From an uncultured Spirochaetaceae bacterium (lineage in GTDB: Bacteria > Spirochaetota > Spirochaetia > Treponematales > Treponemataceae): 48,399 bases of DNA. Positions 1 to 8,406 of the stretch are shown one piece after another. Where the stretch lies: positions 1 to 48,399 of the forward strand of contig CACXCG010000038.1 of NCBI GenBank assembly GCA_902766125.1. Direction: 5' to 3'. The position numbers and the translations under genes were made by a program. A model generated the notes under the pieces. That model was given only the letters and a program-made list of their open reading frames with translations, was not told the origin of the DNA and did not search any database. Numbering within the stretch: the first letter of the stretch is position 1; the number at the start of each line of letters is the position of its first letter.

Positions 1-1143
1 AAGACGTACAATACCTGCTCTTTCATAGAATGATGCAATCGTTGATTCAAGGTAAGCAGGGAATGCTTCTTCTCCAGGAATCTCTTCTAGACGTCCAGAC
101 ATTTCGCGCATAGCCTGTGCCCAGCGGGAAGTAGAGTCTGCAAGCAGAAGAACATGAAGTCCCATCTGACGATAGTATTCAGCAAGTGTAACACCGGTGT
201 AACAAGATGCTTCACGGCTTGCAACCGGCATTGAAGAAGTATTACAGATGATGATTGTTCTTTCCATAAGAGACTTACCGGTACGCGGGTCTTTCAACTC
301 GGGGAATTCAGTAAGTGTTTCAACAACTTCACCTGCACGTTCTCCACATGCAGCAATAATTACAATGTCAACATCAGCGTTCTTACTGGTTGTATGCTGA
401 AGAACAGTCTTACCTGCACCAAACGGTCCAGGAATACAATAGGTACCACCCTTTGCAACCGGGAAGAATGTATCGATCAGGCGGACTTTGGTAACCATAG
501 GATCGCTTGGCTTAAGACGTTCTGCATAGCAGTCAACGGCACGCTTAACCGGCCACTTAAAGCTCATGCATACATCATGGCTCTTTCCCTTTGCATCAAC
601 CAGAACAGCCATTGTTTCATGAATGGTGTAGCTGCCTTTCTTTGCAACACTCTTAACCATGTATGTTCCCAGGAAGGTATAGGGCACCTGAATCTTGTGT
701 GTAAACGGTCCTTCAGGAACAGTACCGATGCAGTCACCGGCACACAGTTTGTCGCCTTCTTTAGCAACCGGAGTAAAGTCCCACTTTTTCTTTTCATCCA
801 AAGCAGGAAGATACACACCGCGCTCAAGGAAGTAACCTGAGTGTTCAGCAAGAAGCGGAAGCGGGTTCTGCAAACCGTCGTACACCTGACCTAACAGACC
901 AGGTCCTACTTCAACACTCAAAAGATCACCGGTAAATTCTACCGTACAGTCAGTAGAAATACCTTTGGTCATTTCATAAATCTGCATCTGGCATGTATTG
1001 CCACGGATACGGATAACCTCGCCTTTAAGGCTTTGTCCGTCAACTTTGACAAAACCGACTTCGTTCAATGCAACGGAACCGGTGAATTCAACGGAAACCA
1101 TGTTACCGTTTACGGCAACCACTTTTCCTTTCGTATCAGTCAT
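1..1143 (-). CDS. atpA: V-type ATP synthase subunit A (catalytic), 3' part missing
   Basis: This is the catalytic nucleotide-binding subunit of the V1 head of a V/A-type rotary ATPase at the cytoplasmic membrane. The first 381 codons are inside the window and the rest lies beyond base 1. A P-loop GPFGAGKT is seen at about residues 237-244, followed by GERAGEVVE and the LLADSTSRWAQAMRE stretch typical of A subunits. The ATG at 1143 overlaps the stop of the upstream gene by 4 nt (ATGA) and has GGAG upstream, so translation is probably coupled. It follows atpE and a DUF2764 gene, the usual order in spirochaetes and chlamydiae. In these organisms the enzyme may pump ions or make ATP; the sequence here does not decide. 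Identification is firm. Confidence 0.97.
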   Translation of the reverse strand, partial: MTDTKGKVVAVNGNMVSVEFTGSVALNEVGFVKVDGQSLKGEVIRIRGNTCQMQIYEMTKGISTDCTVEFTGDLLSVEVGPGLLGQVYDGLQNPLPLLAEHSGYFLERGVYLPALDEKKKWDFTPVAKEGDKLCAGDCIGTVPEGPFTHKIQVPYTFLGTYMVKSVAKKGSYTIHETMAVLVDAKGKSHDVCMSFKWPVKRAVDCYAERLKPSDPMVTKVRLIDTFFPVAKGGTYCIPGPFGAGKTVLQHTTSKNADVDIVIIAACGERAGEVVETLTEFPELKDPRTGKSLMERTIIICNTSSMPVASREASCYTGVTLAEYYRQMGLHVLLLADSTSRWAQAMREMSGRLEEIPGEEAFPAYLESTIASFYERAGIVRL

Positions 1144-1682
1144 TTCGTTTCTCCAAGAATCTCTTCATAAATTGTATGATAAGAAGCCAGTCCTTCGTCA
1201 CGATTGAATTTCTTCATACGTTCAGCAAGCATCAGGCGCAAACCGTAATTGTACACCGCATCCACGGAAAACTGATCAAGCGGAGCAATTTTATCCAGAA
1301 CACCAATGCGGTATTCATTTAAAAACTGTTCTGCACTCAGCGGACTATCCATACCGGTTGCAGTACGGGCTGCCTGAATGACTTCACCATCACTGGTAAT
1401 GGGAATGTCTTTGGCTTCCTTCTTCATCTTTAACGCGCGTATCTGGGCAAGCGCCAGACGGAGATTCCGCTCCTTCGTGTACCATGCATCCAGAAAGTCA
1501 GAGCCCGTGCTCTTACCGTCTAACGGCGGTTCAAGCGACAGTTCTCTGACAGCCTGTGAAGCTTCAGGTGACATGAAGCGTGTGCAGAGGTCCAGGAAAT
1601 ATGCGCTCGTGATGGGCAGCTTCTGATCCTGCGTGGCAGAAAATGCGGGAAGCTGTGCCACCAAATAATAGAGGTGTTCCAC
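1140..1682 (-). CDS. DUF2764 family protein of the V-ATPase operon
   Basis: This 180-residue protein has no predicted signal peptide or membrane segment. The N-terminus (MEHLYYLVAQLPAF) and the position between atpE and atpA match the DUF2764 family, which is confined to V-ATPase operons of spirochaetes, chlamydiae and some Bacteroidetes. A role as an assembly factor or a substitute for a stalk subunit such as subunit C is inferred from context only. The start is GTG: the upstream atpE stop and this start share one base (TAGTG), and the end overlaps atpA by 4 nt, so the three genes are tightly coupled. The family assignment is fairly sure; the function is unknown. Confidence 0.85.
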   Translation of the reverse strand: MEHLYYLVAQLPAFSATQDQKLPITSAYFLDLCTRFMSPEASQAVRELSLEPPLDGKSTGSDFLDAWYTKERNLRLALAQIRALKMKKEAKDIPITSDGEVIQAARTATGMDSPLSAEQFLNEYRIGVLDKIAPLDQFSVDAVYNYGLRLMLAERMKKFNRDEGLASYHTIYEEILGETK

Positions 1683-2449
1683 TACTTCTTACCCTTTGCC
1701 GTTTTCTTTGCAGCAGCAGTAGCTTTTGTTGCGGCTGTTTTTGCAGCAGCTACGGCTTTACCGGCAGTTTTCTTAACTTTGCTGACCACTTCCTGGGCAG
1801 CAGACTGCACAGAACCAGCAGTTGAAGAAGGAACAGACTGTGCTGCGTTCTTCATAAGTTCTGCTGTTTTGGGATTAAGGTATGCACTGAACAGATTGGC
1901 AACTTCATCTGCAGAAAAGTCGTAGAATGCACTGCCGTCTTTTGTGCCGATTCTAAAGCCTGAAGACAAGGTTGCATCACCTTTAATTTCAAGGCCTTTT
2001 GAAATCTGTGCTTTGAGTGTAGTCTTAAGGTTTGATTCAAGAGCCTTAAGATCTTTTGCGGGAAGCAGCACTGATACATCACTTGCATCATTTTTTGCAA
2101 CCCAAGCTTTTACGGTTTCAGGAATAAGCTTTTTAAGCAGATCCTTGTCATACGCTTTTTCGGTCTGTTCCTGAATCAACGCAGACAGTTCACCGGTAAT
2201 TCCATCGCGGAAAGAAATAAGCAGGTTACGTCCGGCCTGTGTAATGGCATCTTCACTTGCTTTTTCCATGCGCTCAGTTTCTGACTTTGCATTCTTAATG
2301 ATGCCTTCTGCCTTAGTTTCTGCCTCACTGATGATTGCCGCAGCTTTTTTCTCAGCCTCAGCGACAATCTGCTGAGCAGAAGATTCTGCACTGGCAACAC
2401 CGTCTTTTTTGATCTTGTCGATCAGTTCCTGTAACTGGACGTCCATCAT
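1682..2449 (-). CDS. atpE: V-type ATP synthase subunit E with Lys/Ala-rich tail
   Basis: This is the peripheral-stalk subunit E (255 aa), which links the V1 head to the membrane sector. Residues about 1-100 form a long charged Ala/Glu/Lys helix (EAEKKAAAIISEAETKAEG), as expected for the stalk coiled coil, followed by a globular domain that contacts the head. The usual length is about 190-210 residues. Here the last 40 or so residues are an extra tail rich in Lys, Ala and Thr (KKTAGKAVAAAKTAATK and similar), resembling histone H1-like tails. Two ATGs (2449 and 2446) follow AGAGAGGT. It is the first V-ATPase gene in view, 74 bp downstream of galM, with no clear promoter in the gap, so it may be read from galM or from a promoter I cannot recognise. 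Confidence 0.93.
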   Translation of the reverse strand: MMDVQLQELIDKIKKDGVASAESSAQQIVAEAEKKAAAIISEAETKAEGIIKNAKSETERMEKASEDAITQAGRNLLISFRDGITGELSALIQEQTEKAYDKDLLKKLIPETVKAWVAKNDASDVSVLLPAKDLKALESNLKTTLKAQISKGLEIKGDATLSSGFRIGTKDGSAFYDFSADEVANLFSAYLNPKTAELMKNAAQSVPSSTAGSVQSAAQEVVSKVKKTAGKAVAAAKTAATKATAAAKKTAKGKK

Positions 2450-2523
2450 GACCTCTCTATAAAGTAATATCTCTCGTTCGCGAAACAGATACTGTTCAGC
2501 ATCCTATCCGCAGAATTCCGCCT

Positions 2524-3573
2524 TTAAAACTCAAAACTGTATTGAGTTACTGTATGATAGTCCTGACCCGGCCGCAGAATGCAGTCAGGGAAAGACTGTT
2601 TGTTGGGTGCATCAGGGAATGCCTGTGTTTCAAGACAGAACGCACCATGCTTGCTGTAGGTGAATCCCTGTTTACCCTTCTCTCCGTCAATCCAGTTGGC
2701 AGTATAAAACTGCACGCCCGGCATTGTAGTTGAAACATGCATCTTTCGTCCGCTTTCCGGCTCTGTTACCGTTGCAAAAAGAACCGGCTGTTCCGTCGTG
2801 GCAGGATGAGAAAGCACATAACAATTATCATAACCATAACCCACAGAAGCAATATCCTGTCCCATGGGTTTTGTTTTTGTAAAGTCGTACGGGGTATCGG
2901 TTACCGGAATAAGATTTCCGGTGGGAATGAGGTTTTTATCAACTTCAAGATAGTGACCGCAGTCCATGTACAGCTTATGAGATCCGACATCTCCGCCGTT
3001 ATATCCCTTCAGATTAAAATATGAATGATTGGTAAGATTTATGGGAGTAGCCTTATCTGTCGAAGCCTGATACTCCATGGTAATGACATTGCATTCATCA
3101 AGATAATATGAAACGCTGATTTTTACATCACCGGGAAAGCCCTGTTCTCCGTCGGGACTGATGCGCGTAAAACGAACACCCTTACCAAAGCGGGAACTGA
3201 CTTTTTTTGCAGACCACATCTTTTTTTCGTAGCGGTCAAAGCCCCCATGCAGGGTATTGATACCGGCATCGTTTTTATCAAGCTGGTAGCGCACACCGTC
3301 AAGGGTAAACGCAGCATTTCCAATACGGTTTGCAAAACGGCCGACAACCGTACCAAAACATAAATCACTGTTAAGAAAACCTTCAAGGGAAGAATATCCT
3401 AAAAGCACATCAACAGAAGTTCCGCCTTTTGCAGGAAGCACAATGCTGGTAACCGTACAGCCATAGTCAGAACACGAAAACGACATTTTTCCGTTGCTGA
3501 CCGTAAAGAGATGCACTTTTGTTCCATCGGAGAGAAGTCCGAATTTATTTTTTCTGACCTTTATCGCAGACAT
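2524..3573 (-). CDS. galM: Aldose 1-epimerase (galactose mutarotase)
   Basis: This cytoplasmic mutarotase interconverts alpha and beta anomers of galactose and glucose in the Leloir pathway. Family motifs are visible: NRIGNAAFTLDG, the substrate-binding NTLHGG, NHSYFNLKGY with the catalytic His, and a late Glu in FCLETQAFPD acting as base. The length (349 aa) is normal. I chose the ATG at 3573 (MSAIKVRKNK) over the ATG at 3594 because the upstream one lies before the -10 element of the promoter at 3583-3610 and so could not be in its transcript. That leaves only about 2-3 nt of leader. No other galactose genes are in view. It lies between the motility operon and the V-ATPase operon. Confidence 0.93.
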   Translation of the reverse strand: MSAIKVRKNKFGLLSDGTKVHLFTVSNGKMSFSCSDYGCTVTSIVLPAKGGTSVDVLLGYSSLEGFLNSDLCFGTVVGRFANRIGNAAFTLDGVRYQLDKNDAGINTLHGGFDRYEKKMWSAKKVSSRFGKGVRFTRISPDGEQGFPGDVKISVSYYLDECNVITMEYQASTDKATPINLTNHSYFNLKGYNGGDVGSHKLYMDCGHYLEVDKNLIPTGNLIPVTDTPYDFTKTKPMGQDIASVGYGYDNCYVLSHPATTEQPVLFATVTEPESGRKMHVSTTMPGVQFYTANWIDGEKGKQGFTYSKHGAFCLETQAFPDAPNKQSFPDCILRPGQDYHTVTQYSFEF

Positions 3574-3582
3574 ATATAGTAT

Positions 3583-3610
3583 AGTATACCCCATTTTTCT
3601 GAAAATTCAA
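3583..3610 (-). promoter_or_regulatory. Sigma-70-type promoter of galM, leaderless layout
   Basis: On the minus strand TTGAAT (3605-3610) is separated by 16 bp from TATACT (3583-3588); a second TATACT overlaps at 3578-3583. The galM ATG begins 9 bp after the -10, so the start of transcription should fall within about 3 nt of the start codon. There is no Shine-Dalgarno sequence. Confidence 0.65.
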
Positions 3611-3670
3611 GCAAATTTTTGAGATTTTTTACAAAATGGAAATGCCTGTACCGTAGTATCAGAGTATTTT

Positions 3671-4396
3671 TCAGATAAATTCAAGCACAAGCCTGACTTC
3701 CTGCACGCTTGTCCCCAGTTCAGAAGCAATCTGCTGGTCAGAATATCCCTTCTGATTCAGTTCAATAACCTGAGACTTAAAGTCTTTTTTGGGTTCTGTG
3801 GGTATATCTGCAAGGTACTGCGGTGGATTAACTACCGGAATTTCGCGCATAACAGGCTGGGTTTCTTCTAAAGGTGTAGAAAAAAGTGCACGCTGTTCTG
3901 CCGGACCAACGCCCTCGTCTTTAGAGAAAAACAGATTTCCCTGTTTCTGTTCGTTTCGGTACCGGTCTTCAGGAAGCAGCGAGGCCGTACTGCGGGTACG
4001 GGAACTTGTCTTGGAAGTTGCCTTTGTTTTTTTCCGGGGAATTTCTTCTGTTTCAGGAATTTCAACCACTACAGTCTTTTTAACGGAATACGCTGCTTTT
4101 TCCAAAGACTGTGAAAGCAGGGCTGCCTGTTCCGTACGGTCAAGTTCATCTTTTAGGATTTTAACTCTGCGGTCAGCTTCTGCGGCAACAGCTTTCAATT
4201 CACTGATTTTACCTTCCACCAGATTTATGTCACGCTCGGCATTGTTGTTTAAATCACGCACTAACGATTCAAGACTTTCGCGTATGCGTTCTGTAATTTT
4301 TTCTGGAGAAGACACGTTTTTAAAATAATTAAGAAAGATAGTCCACAGAATAATGTTTACAAAACATAAAACCGTTGCAATGATAATAACAGCCAT
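3671..4396 (-). CDS. SwrB-like single-pass membrane protein of the motility operon
   Basis: This 241-residue protein starts with a membrane helix (residues about 2-24, MAVIIIATVLCFVNIILW). It then has a coiled coil (about 30-100), a low-complexity charged linker with KKTKATSKTSSRTRS, and a short C-terminal helix-turn-helix-like module (GYSDQQIASELGTSVQEV). This order, and the position after the sigma-28 gene, recall Bacillus SwrB (DUF6115), which sits next to sigD and promotes flagellar export-gate activation. It is the last gene of the 17-kb operon and starts 3 bp after the upstream stop. The SwrB relationship is inferred from topology and place, not from an alignment; it could also be a lineage-specific protein. 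Confidence 0.6.
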   Translation of the reverse strand: MAVIIIATVLCFVNIILWTIFLNYFKNVSSPEKITERIRESLESLVRDLNNNAERDINLVEGKISELKAVAAEADRRVKILKDELDRTEQAALLSQSLEKAAYSVKKTVVVEIPETEEIPRKKTKATSKTSSRTRSTASLLPEDRYRNEQKQGNLFFSKDEGVGPAEQRALFSTPLEETQPVMREIPVVNPPQYLADIPTEPKKDFKSQVIELNQKGYSDQQIASELGTSVQEVRLVLEFI

Positions 4397-4399
4397 GGT

Positions 4400-4741
4400 C
4401 TACCTGCTTATGTCAATGAAATTTCCCACACGGGGATCTTTGATTTCCCACTGCTTACGGGGCTCTGTTTCGGTTTCATTTTCGTCATTCCGTTTTTTTT
4501 CTTCAGAAGCATTCTGTTCTGCATCTGAATTCTTTCCGTCGGGTCTGACTTTTGCTGCGGTATCAGTATCCTGCTGTGCAGCCTGCTGAACACCCTGCGT
4601 TTTCTGAAACTGTTCGTTTGCAGCCTGTGTATTGCTTACCTGACTTGCTGCCTGTGCCTGCTGATTCTGTGATGCTGAATACTTGGCAACTTTGTCCATC
4701 TGTGAATAGACGGTAGACAAATCAATTGGATGAATAGCCAT
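4400..4741 (-). CDS. Small Gln/Ala-rich protein of the motility operon
   Basis: I do not recognise this 113-residue protein. It is hydrophilic, lacks a signal peptide and membrane segment, and is probably largely disordered: the middle is rich in Gln, Ala and Asn (SQNQQAQAASQVSNTQAANE) and is followed by a Glu/Lys/Asn-rich stretch. The conserved-looking parts are the N-terminus (MAIHPIDLSTVYSQMDKVAK) and the C-terminus (WEIKDPRVGNFIDISR). Its start lies 20 bp inside the end of the FapA-domain gene, so the two are likely translated together. A structural or adaptor role in motility is inferred from the operon only. Confidence 0.7.
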   Translation of the reverse strand: MAIHPIDLSTVYSQMDKVAKYSASQNQQAQAASQVSNTQAANEQFQKTQGVQQAAQQDTDTAAKVRPDGKNSDAEQNASEEKKRNDENETETEPRKQWEIKDPRVGNFIDISR

Positions 4742-6695
4742 CGGGATCCCTCACCTGCTCCGTTACCTGAGACGGATCGTACTTGCCTCTGCGTACAAAA
4801 CCGTTGTCGTAGAAGAAAGACACTGCCTTAACTTCGTTTTTAACTTCATCTTTTTCGTCACGGACAAATACTTTTACACCAGGATAAACCGTTCCGCTTG
4901 CATTGACGCGGCCAACAACTTTAAGTTCACGCAGGCGTTCCTGAATCTGATTGATTTCGGTAGAGTATCCGTTATTGATTTCGATAATTTCACCTTTACG
5001 GGCAACAAATTTCTTAAGGCTTTCCTCTTTTTCTTTAGGAAGTGACTTACGGATTTTCTTTTGATTTTCAAGCGTGCTGATGTTAAGGTCAACTTCTTCA
5101 AGTTCTTTAACAATACAGGCCTGCAATTCCTGCAGTTCCATAAGACGCTGCTTTTTTTTGGGATCAACACCAACTTCAAGAATTGTTTCTGTACCGCCGC
5201 CACCGGCACCAATATTCTTTGCAGAAATTTCCTCGGTTGCAAACAGGTGACCGCCGATAATCTGTGCACGCTTACCCTTAAGCAGAATCTTGTGCATTGC
5301 CGTAACGTTACTGTTCATGATGTTATCGTTAACAACAATGTCTTCACCTGCGTCAACGGTTGCATTCTGAATAAAGCGGGCCCACACATTCTTTGGCGTA
5401 CGGATTTCACCTTCGTCACGACCCATAACACCCTGAGAAATAACAATATCGCCTTCGGCTTCAATCTTACAGTTACCGACAGAACCATAGATTTCAATAT
5501 TACCGTCAGCTTTGATATTAAAGCCGTCTTCTACGTTACCGCGGCAGACAACCGTACCCATAAACGTAATGTTACCAGTCTTAATGTTAACACCGGGAAC
5601 TTCGTATACTTCTTCAACGGTGATTTTATCGCCCACCAGCATAACCTGACCGTTTTTGTCTGCAATAACCGTTACACCGTCTGTATCAACATGAACGTTT
5701 GCTCCAAGCGGGATTGGAATATCCTTACCGTTCTTTGCTTCAAGCATGCGTCCCAGAATAGTCTGACCGATTTTACCTCGCTGAGGAAGCATTTTCTGTG
5801 CAAGCGGCTGACCGGCAACAACGTTCTGAATCAGGTTTAATTCCTTAAAGTCAATCTGACCGGTGTCTGTTTCCTTTAAGCGCAGTTTAGAGCGGTCGGT
5901 TTCAAAGTTGTATGAAATGTATGCATCGCGTCCGTCAACCGGCATAACCGCAGAGGCAACTTCGTAGGGAACATTGTAAGAAGGATTATCAACAAAGTCT
6001 GAAATTTTCTGCTGATCAATACCGGCAACAACGCCCTGCAGTTTAAGTGCCGCTTCAATAGAATCCGCAGAAATTTCTGCACCGCTCATACCAGGAGGAG
6101 AAACTGTAATGGTAGCTTTCATTTCGTCACGGGCAACATCAACCGCAAGCAGTGCATCGCCTGCACTTTCGTGTTTGTATTCACCAATGTTTACATAACC
6201 GCCATTAGTTCCGGAACCGCACAAGGTCTTAACCTGATCCTCATCAAGCGACAGTGTGTCGGCACGGCGGGCTGCTGCAAATACATCGCGGGCTTCAACC
6301 GGCTTTCCTTTTCCAACAGGAAGAACAACCTTGAGGAAAATAGAAGAGCCAAAGTGGCGGACAAAAAACAGTCCGTCGGTATCCACGATTTTTTCTTCTT
6401 CTTCCATCTGACCGGCAACTGCAGTGGCGGCAGCGGCAGCCTGTTTTTTCTGCTGAACAACTTTCGGGTTTTCGTAAATACGCAGTTTCCAGGGCTTACG
6501 GGCAAGTCCCATAACTCCAGGGAAACCTTTTTCAAGCACTTCATACTCAAGATTAGGTACTGTTGTTTCAAGCTGAACCGCAGCATCTGCAAGTGCTTCT
6601 TCTATGGTATAGGCAAGAACGTCTACGCTGTTGATTTCCTTATCAACGGAGAGCTGCTTTTCCAAATCGATACGGATCTTTTCCAGCGTAACCAT
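4722..6695 (-). CDS. Jag_N and FapA (DUF342) domain protein
   Basis: This is a 657-residue cytoplasmic protein. Residues about 1-60 resemble the Jag N-terminal domain (EEALADAAVQLE, VLEKGFPGVMGLARKPWKLRI). The centre and C-terminus carry the FapA/DUF342 region: a right-handed beta-helix with repeated valine- and glycine-rich rungs (GNIEIYGSVGNCKIEAEGDI), followed by a coiled coil (about 510-600). FapA-type proteins in other bacteria have been linked to polymer and cell-surface control. Homologues lie beside sigma-28 in treponemes, which suggests a motility role, but the function is not established. It starts 8 bp after fliA and overlaps the next gene by 20 bp. Confidence 0.85.
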   Translation of the reverse strand: MVTLEKIRIDLEKQLSVDKEINSVDVLAYTIEEALADAAVQLETTVPNLEYEVLEKGFPGVMGLARKPWKLRIYENPKVVQQKKQAAAAATAVAGQMEEEEKIVDTDGLFFVRHFGSSIFLKVVLPVGKGKPVEARDVFAAARRADTLSLDEDQVKTLCGSGTNGGYVNIGEYKHESAGDALLAVDVARDEMKATITVSPPGMSGAEISADSIEAALKLQGVVAGIDQQKISDFVDNPSYNVPYEVASAVMPVDGRDAYISYNFETDRSKLRLKETDTGQIDFKELNLIQNVVAGQPLAQKMLPQRGKIGQTILGRMLEAKNGKDIPIPLGANVHVDTDGVTVIADKNGQVMLVGDKITVEEVYEVPGVNIKTGNITFMGTVVCRGNVEDGFNIKADGNIEIYGSVGNCKIEAEGDIVISQGVMGRDEGEIRTPKNVWARFIQNATVDAGEDIVVNDNIMNSNVTAMHKILLKGKRAQIIGGHLFATEEISAKNIGAGGGGTETILEVGVDPKKKQRLMELQELQACIVKELEEVDLNISTLENQKKIRKSLPKEKEESLKKFVARKGEIIEINNGYSTEINQIQERLRELKVVGRVNASGTVYPGVKVFVRDEKDEVKNEVKAVSFFYDNGFVRRGKYDPSQVTEQVRDPDGYSSN

Positions 6696-6703
6696 ACCAA
6701 CTC

Positions 6704-7492
6704 CTAGAAAATACCTTTCTTAAGGCTGGTCAGTTTTGCACGAAGGCGAAGGTTTGCCTTTGAATGCAGCTGTGAAATGCGGCTTTCGCTTACATTAAGA
6801 ACCTGTCCAATTTCTTTGAAGGTCAGATCTTCATGATAGTACAGAACGATAACCATTTTTTCATTCTGAGGAAGTTCATTTATAGCCTGAATAATTACTT
6901 TGCGGATTTCTTCTCGTTCAACAATAACATCGGGGTTAAGGCTGTTGGGTGCTTCAATGCTGTCACCAATAGACATGTGATCAGAATCGTCACCGGAATA
7001 CCACACATCGTTAAGGGAAAGCACACTGGTTCCGCTTACTTTCATAACGGTCGTCTGATATTCACTTTCGGTCATGCCCATTGCTTCTGCAATTTCTGCA
7101 TCGCTGGCGGTTCTTCCAAGACGGGCTTCAAGGTCAACGATTGTCTCTTCTATTTCGCGTGACTTCTGGCGCACAGAGCGGGGAACCCAGTCAAGTTCAC
7201 GCAATTCATCAAAGATTGCACCGCGGATACGGGTTACTGCATAGGTTTTAAACTTAACGTTTTTGTCGGGATCGTATTTGTTGATTGCATCCAAAAGACC
7301 AAACTGTCCGAAGCCAACCAAATCATCAAACTCAACACTTTCAGGCATTCCCGTAGAAACCTTACCTGCAACATATTTTACCAGCGGCATATACTGCCGG
7401 ATAAATTTGTCGCGGATAGCAGAGGATTTCGTTTTTTTGAATTCCTGCCAGAGTTCGTCTTCTGTCTTTTCATCCAAGAGCGATGTTCCCAT
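6704..7492 (-). CDS. fliA: Flagellar sigma-28 factor
   Basis: This sigma-70-family factor (262 aa) directs RNA polymerase to late flagellar genes. Region 2 is clear (RQYMPLVKYVAGKV, DDLVGFGQFGLLDAINKYDP), with RGAIFDELRELDWVPRS typical of the FliA/WhiG group, region 3 following, and region 4 at the end (LTFKEIGQVLNVSESRISQLHSKA). I prefer the ATG at 7492 (MGTSLLDEK) because AAAGGG lies 8 nt upstream. Promoters fitting this factor lie upstream of flaB1 (32079-32107) and flgN (44430-44456). No separate flgM anti-sigma gene is seen in the window. It may be expressed from the whole flbD operon and also from the internal promoter at 8372-8400. Confidence 0.96.
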   Translation of the reverse strand: MGTSLLDEKTEDELWQEFKKTKSSAIRDKFIRQYMPLVKYVAGKVSTGMPESVEFDDLVGFGQFGLLDAINKYDPDKNVKFKTYAVTRIRGAIFDELRELDWVPRSVRQKSREIEETIVDLEARLGRTASDAEIAEAMGMTESEYQTTVMKVSGTSVLSLNDVWYSGDDSDHMSIGDSIEAPNSLNPDVIVEREEIRKVIIQAINELPQNEKMVIVLYYHEDLTFKEIGQVLNVSESRISQLHSKANLRLRAKLTSLKKGIF

Positions 7493-7517
7493 TCTCCACA
7501 CCCTTTATATAAAAATT

Positions 7518-8345
7518 CTAGTCTTCGCGTTTCAACAGCGTCCTGATTGCCTTAGCCATTGTCTCTGCATCCTGAGACGCAGGACTTGAACCGTCAGCAA
7601 ACTGAGCGCGTGATGAAGAAGGAGCTTCTCCCTCTTCGGCAAACTCACTGTCTTCCTCTACGGAAGCATCAGATCCAACCAGATTTAACTCTCCTATTTC
7701 GGGGAGTTCATCCAAACTATCTATATCATCCGCCGAAGCCGACGGCTGTTCCCGTTCTACCGGTTGCCCTGCAAGATTCACCGGCTTAAATGAAGAAGTT
7801 TCCTGAGCATTAGGTTCTTCGCTTACTGCTGCCGCAGGAGAAGCAGGTTTTGCCGCTGCAGGTTCAGAAACAACATTCGCGCTAACCACCGGTTCTACTG
7901 CAGGACGAGCTGCCGAAGCAGAACTACGCGGAGCACTTGCCGCACTTACTGTTGAAACAGCAGGCCGTGACACTGCAGGTTCAACATCGCTCATATCTGA
8001 CAGCTTTGTCTGTGCAGCTGACAGAGGAGCAGTTCTTTCTCCAGACACGTCAAAACGCGGTCCCGAATCATCCGGCGTAAGTTCTTCATCCGAAATGGTT
8101 ATATCCACCATGTTACCGGACACCGGACGCGACGTACTGTCAGACAGAGAATCCGAGCCAAGCCCTTCAGACAAAAACTTTTCGTACAAAAAAGAAATGC
8201 CTGCTGCAAGCACTGCAAATCCAGCTGCCCACAAAGCACCCCTCAGCAACGCCAGCAAAAAATGATGAGTTGCAATAAGGGTAATGAGAAATGAAAGGAC
8301 AAATCCTGAAACTGCCGGATACAATAAGTTTTTCAGCTTCGGCAT
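7518..8345 (-). CDS. Membrane protein with Ala/Ser/Pro-rich tail, between flhG and fliA
   Basis: I do not recognise a named family. The 275-residue protein has two closely spaced membrane helices near its N-terminus (residues about 9-27 and 31-50), then an unstructured, Ala/Ser/Pro-rich and acidic cytoplasmic tail of about 220 residues (AASAPRSSASAARPAVEPVV is representative) ending in a short basic helix (MAKAIRTLLKRED). The start at 8345 is set by GGGAGG seven bases upstream. Its own sigma-70-type promoter lies just before it. An unnamed gene sits here between flhG and fliA in treponemal motility operons, so a role in flagellar placement or regulation is plausible but unproven. Confidence 0.75.
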   Translation of the reverse strand: MPKLKNLLYPAVSGFVLSFLITLIATHHFLLALLRGALWAAGFAVLAAGISFLYEKFLSEGLGSDSLSDSTSRPVSGNMVDITISDEELTPDDSGPRFDVSGERTAPLSAAQTKLSDMSDVEPAVSRPAVSTVSAASAPRSSASAARPAVEPVVSANVVSEPAAAKPASPAAAVSEEPNAQETSSFKPVNLAGQPVEREQPSASADDIDSLDELPEIGELNLVGSDASVEEDSEFAEEGEAPSSSRAQFADGSSPASQDAETMAKAIRTLLKRED

Positions 8346-8371
8346 GAATGAGCCTCCCATACCCTCGTATA

Positions 8372-8400
8372 ATGATACGGTAAAATGCAAAGTCGGTCAA
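8372..8400 (-). promoter_or_regulatory. Internal sigma-70-type promoter before the fliA segment
   Basis: On the minus strand TTGACC (8395-8400), a 17-bp spacer and TATCAT (8372-8377). The -35 begins six bases after the flhG stop codon. Predicted transcription starts near 8365, about 20 nt before the ATG at 8345, and the leader contains GGGAGG. It could let fliA and the four flanking genes be made independently of the rest of the operon. Confidence 0.65.
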
Positions 8401-8406
8401 GTTCAA

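Noticed and set aside
3605..3670. Terminator at the end of the motility operon
   Set aside because: Only weak AT-rich inverted repeats (AAAATT/AATTTT) are present, without a GC stem followed by a T-run.
5061..5840. Long plus-strand open frame (259 codons) opposite the FapA-domain gene
   Set aside because: It is antisense to a well-supported gene, rich in Phe, Asn and Cys as shadow frames are, and has no ribosome site or recognisable domain.
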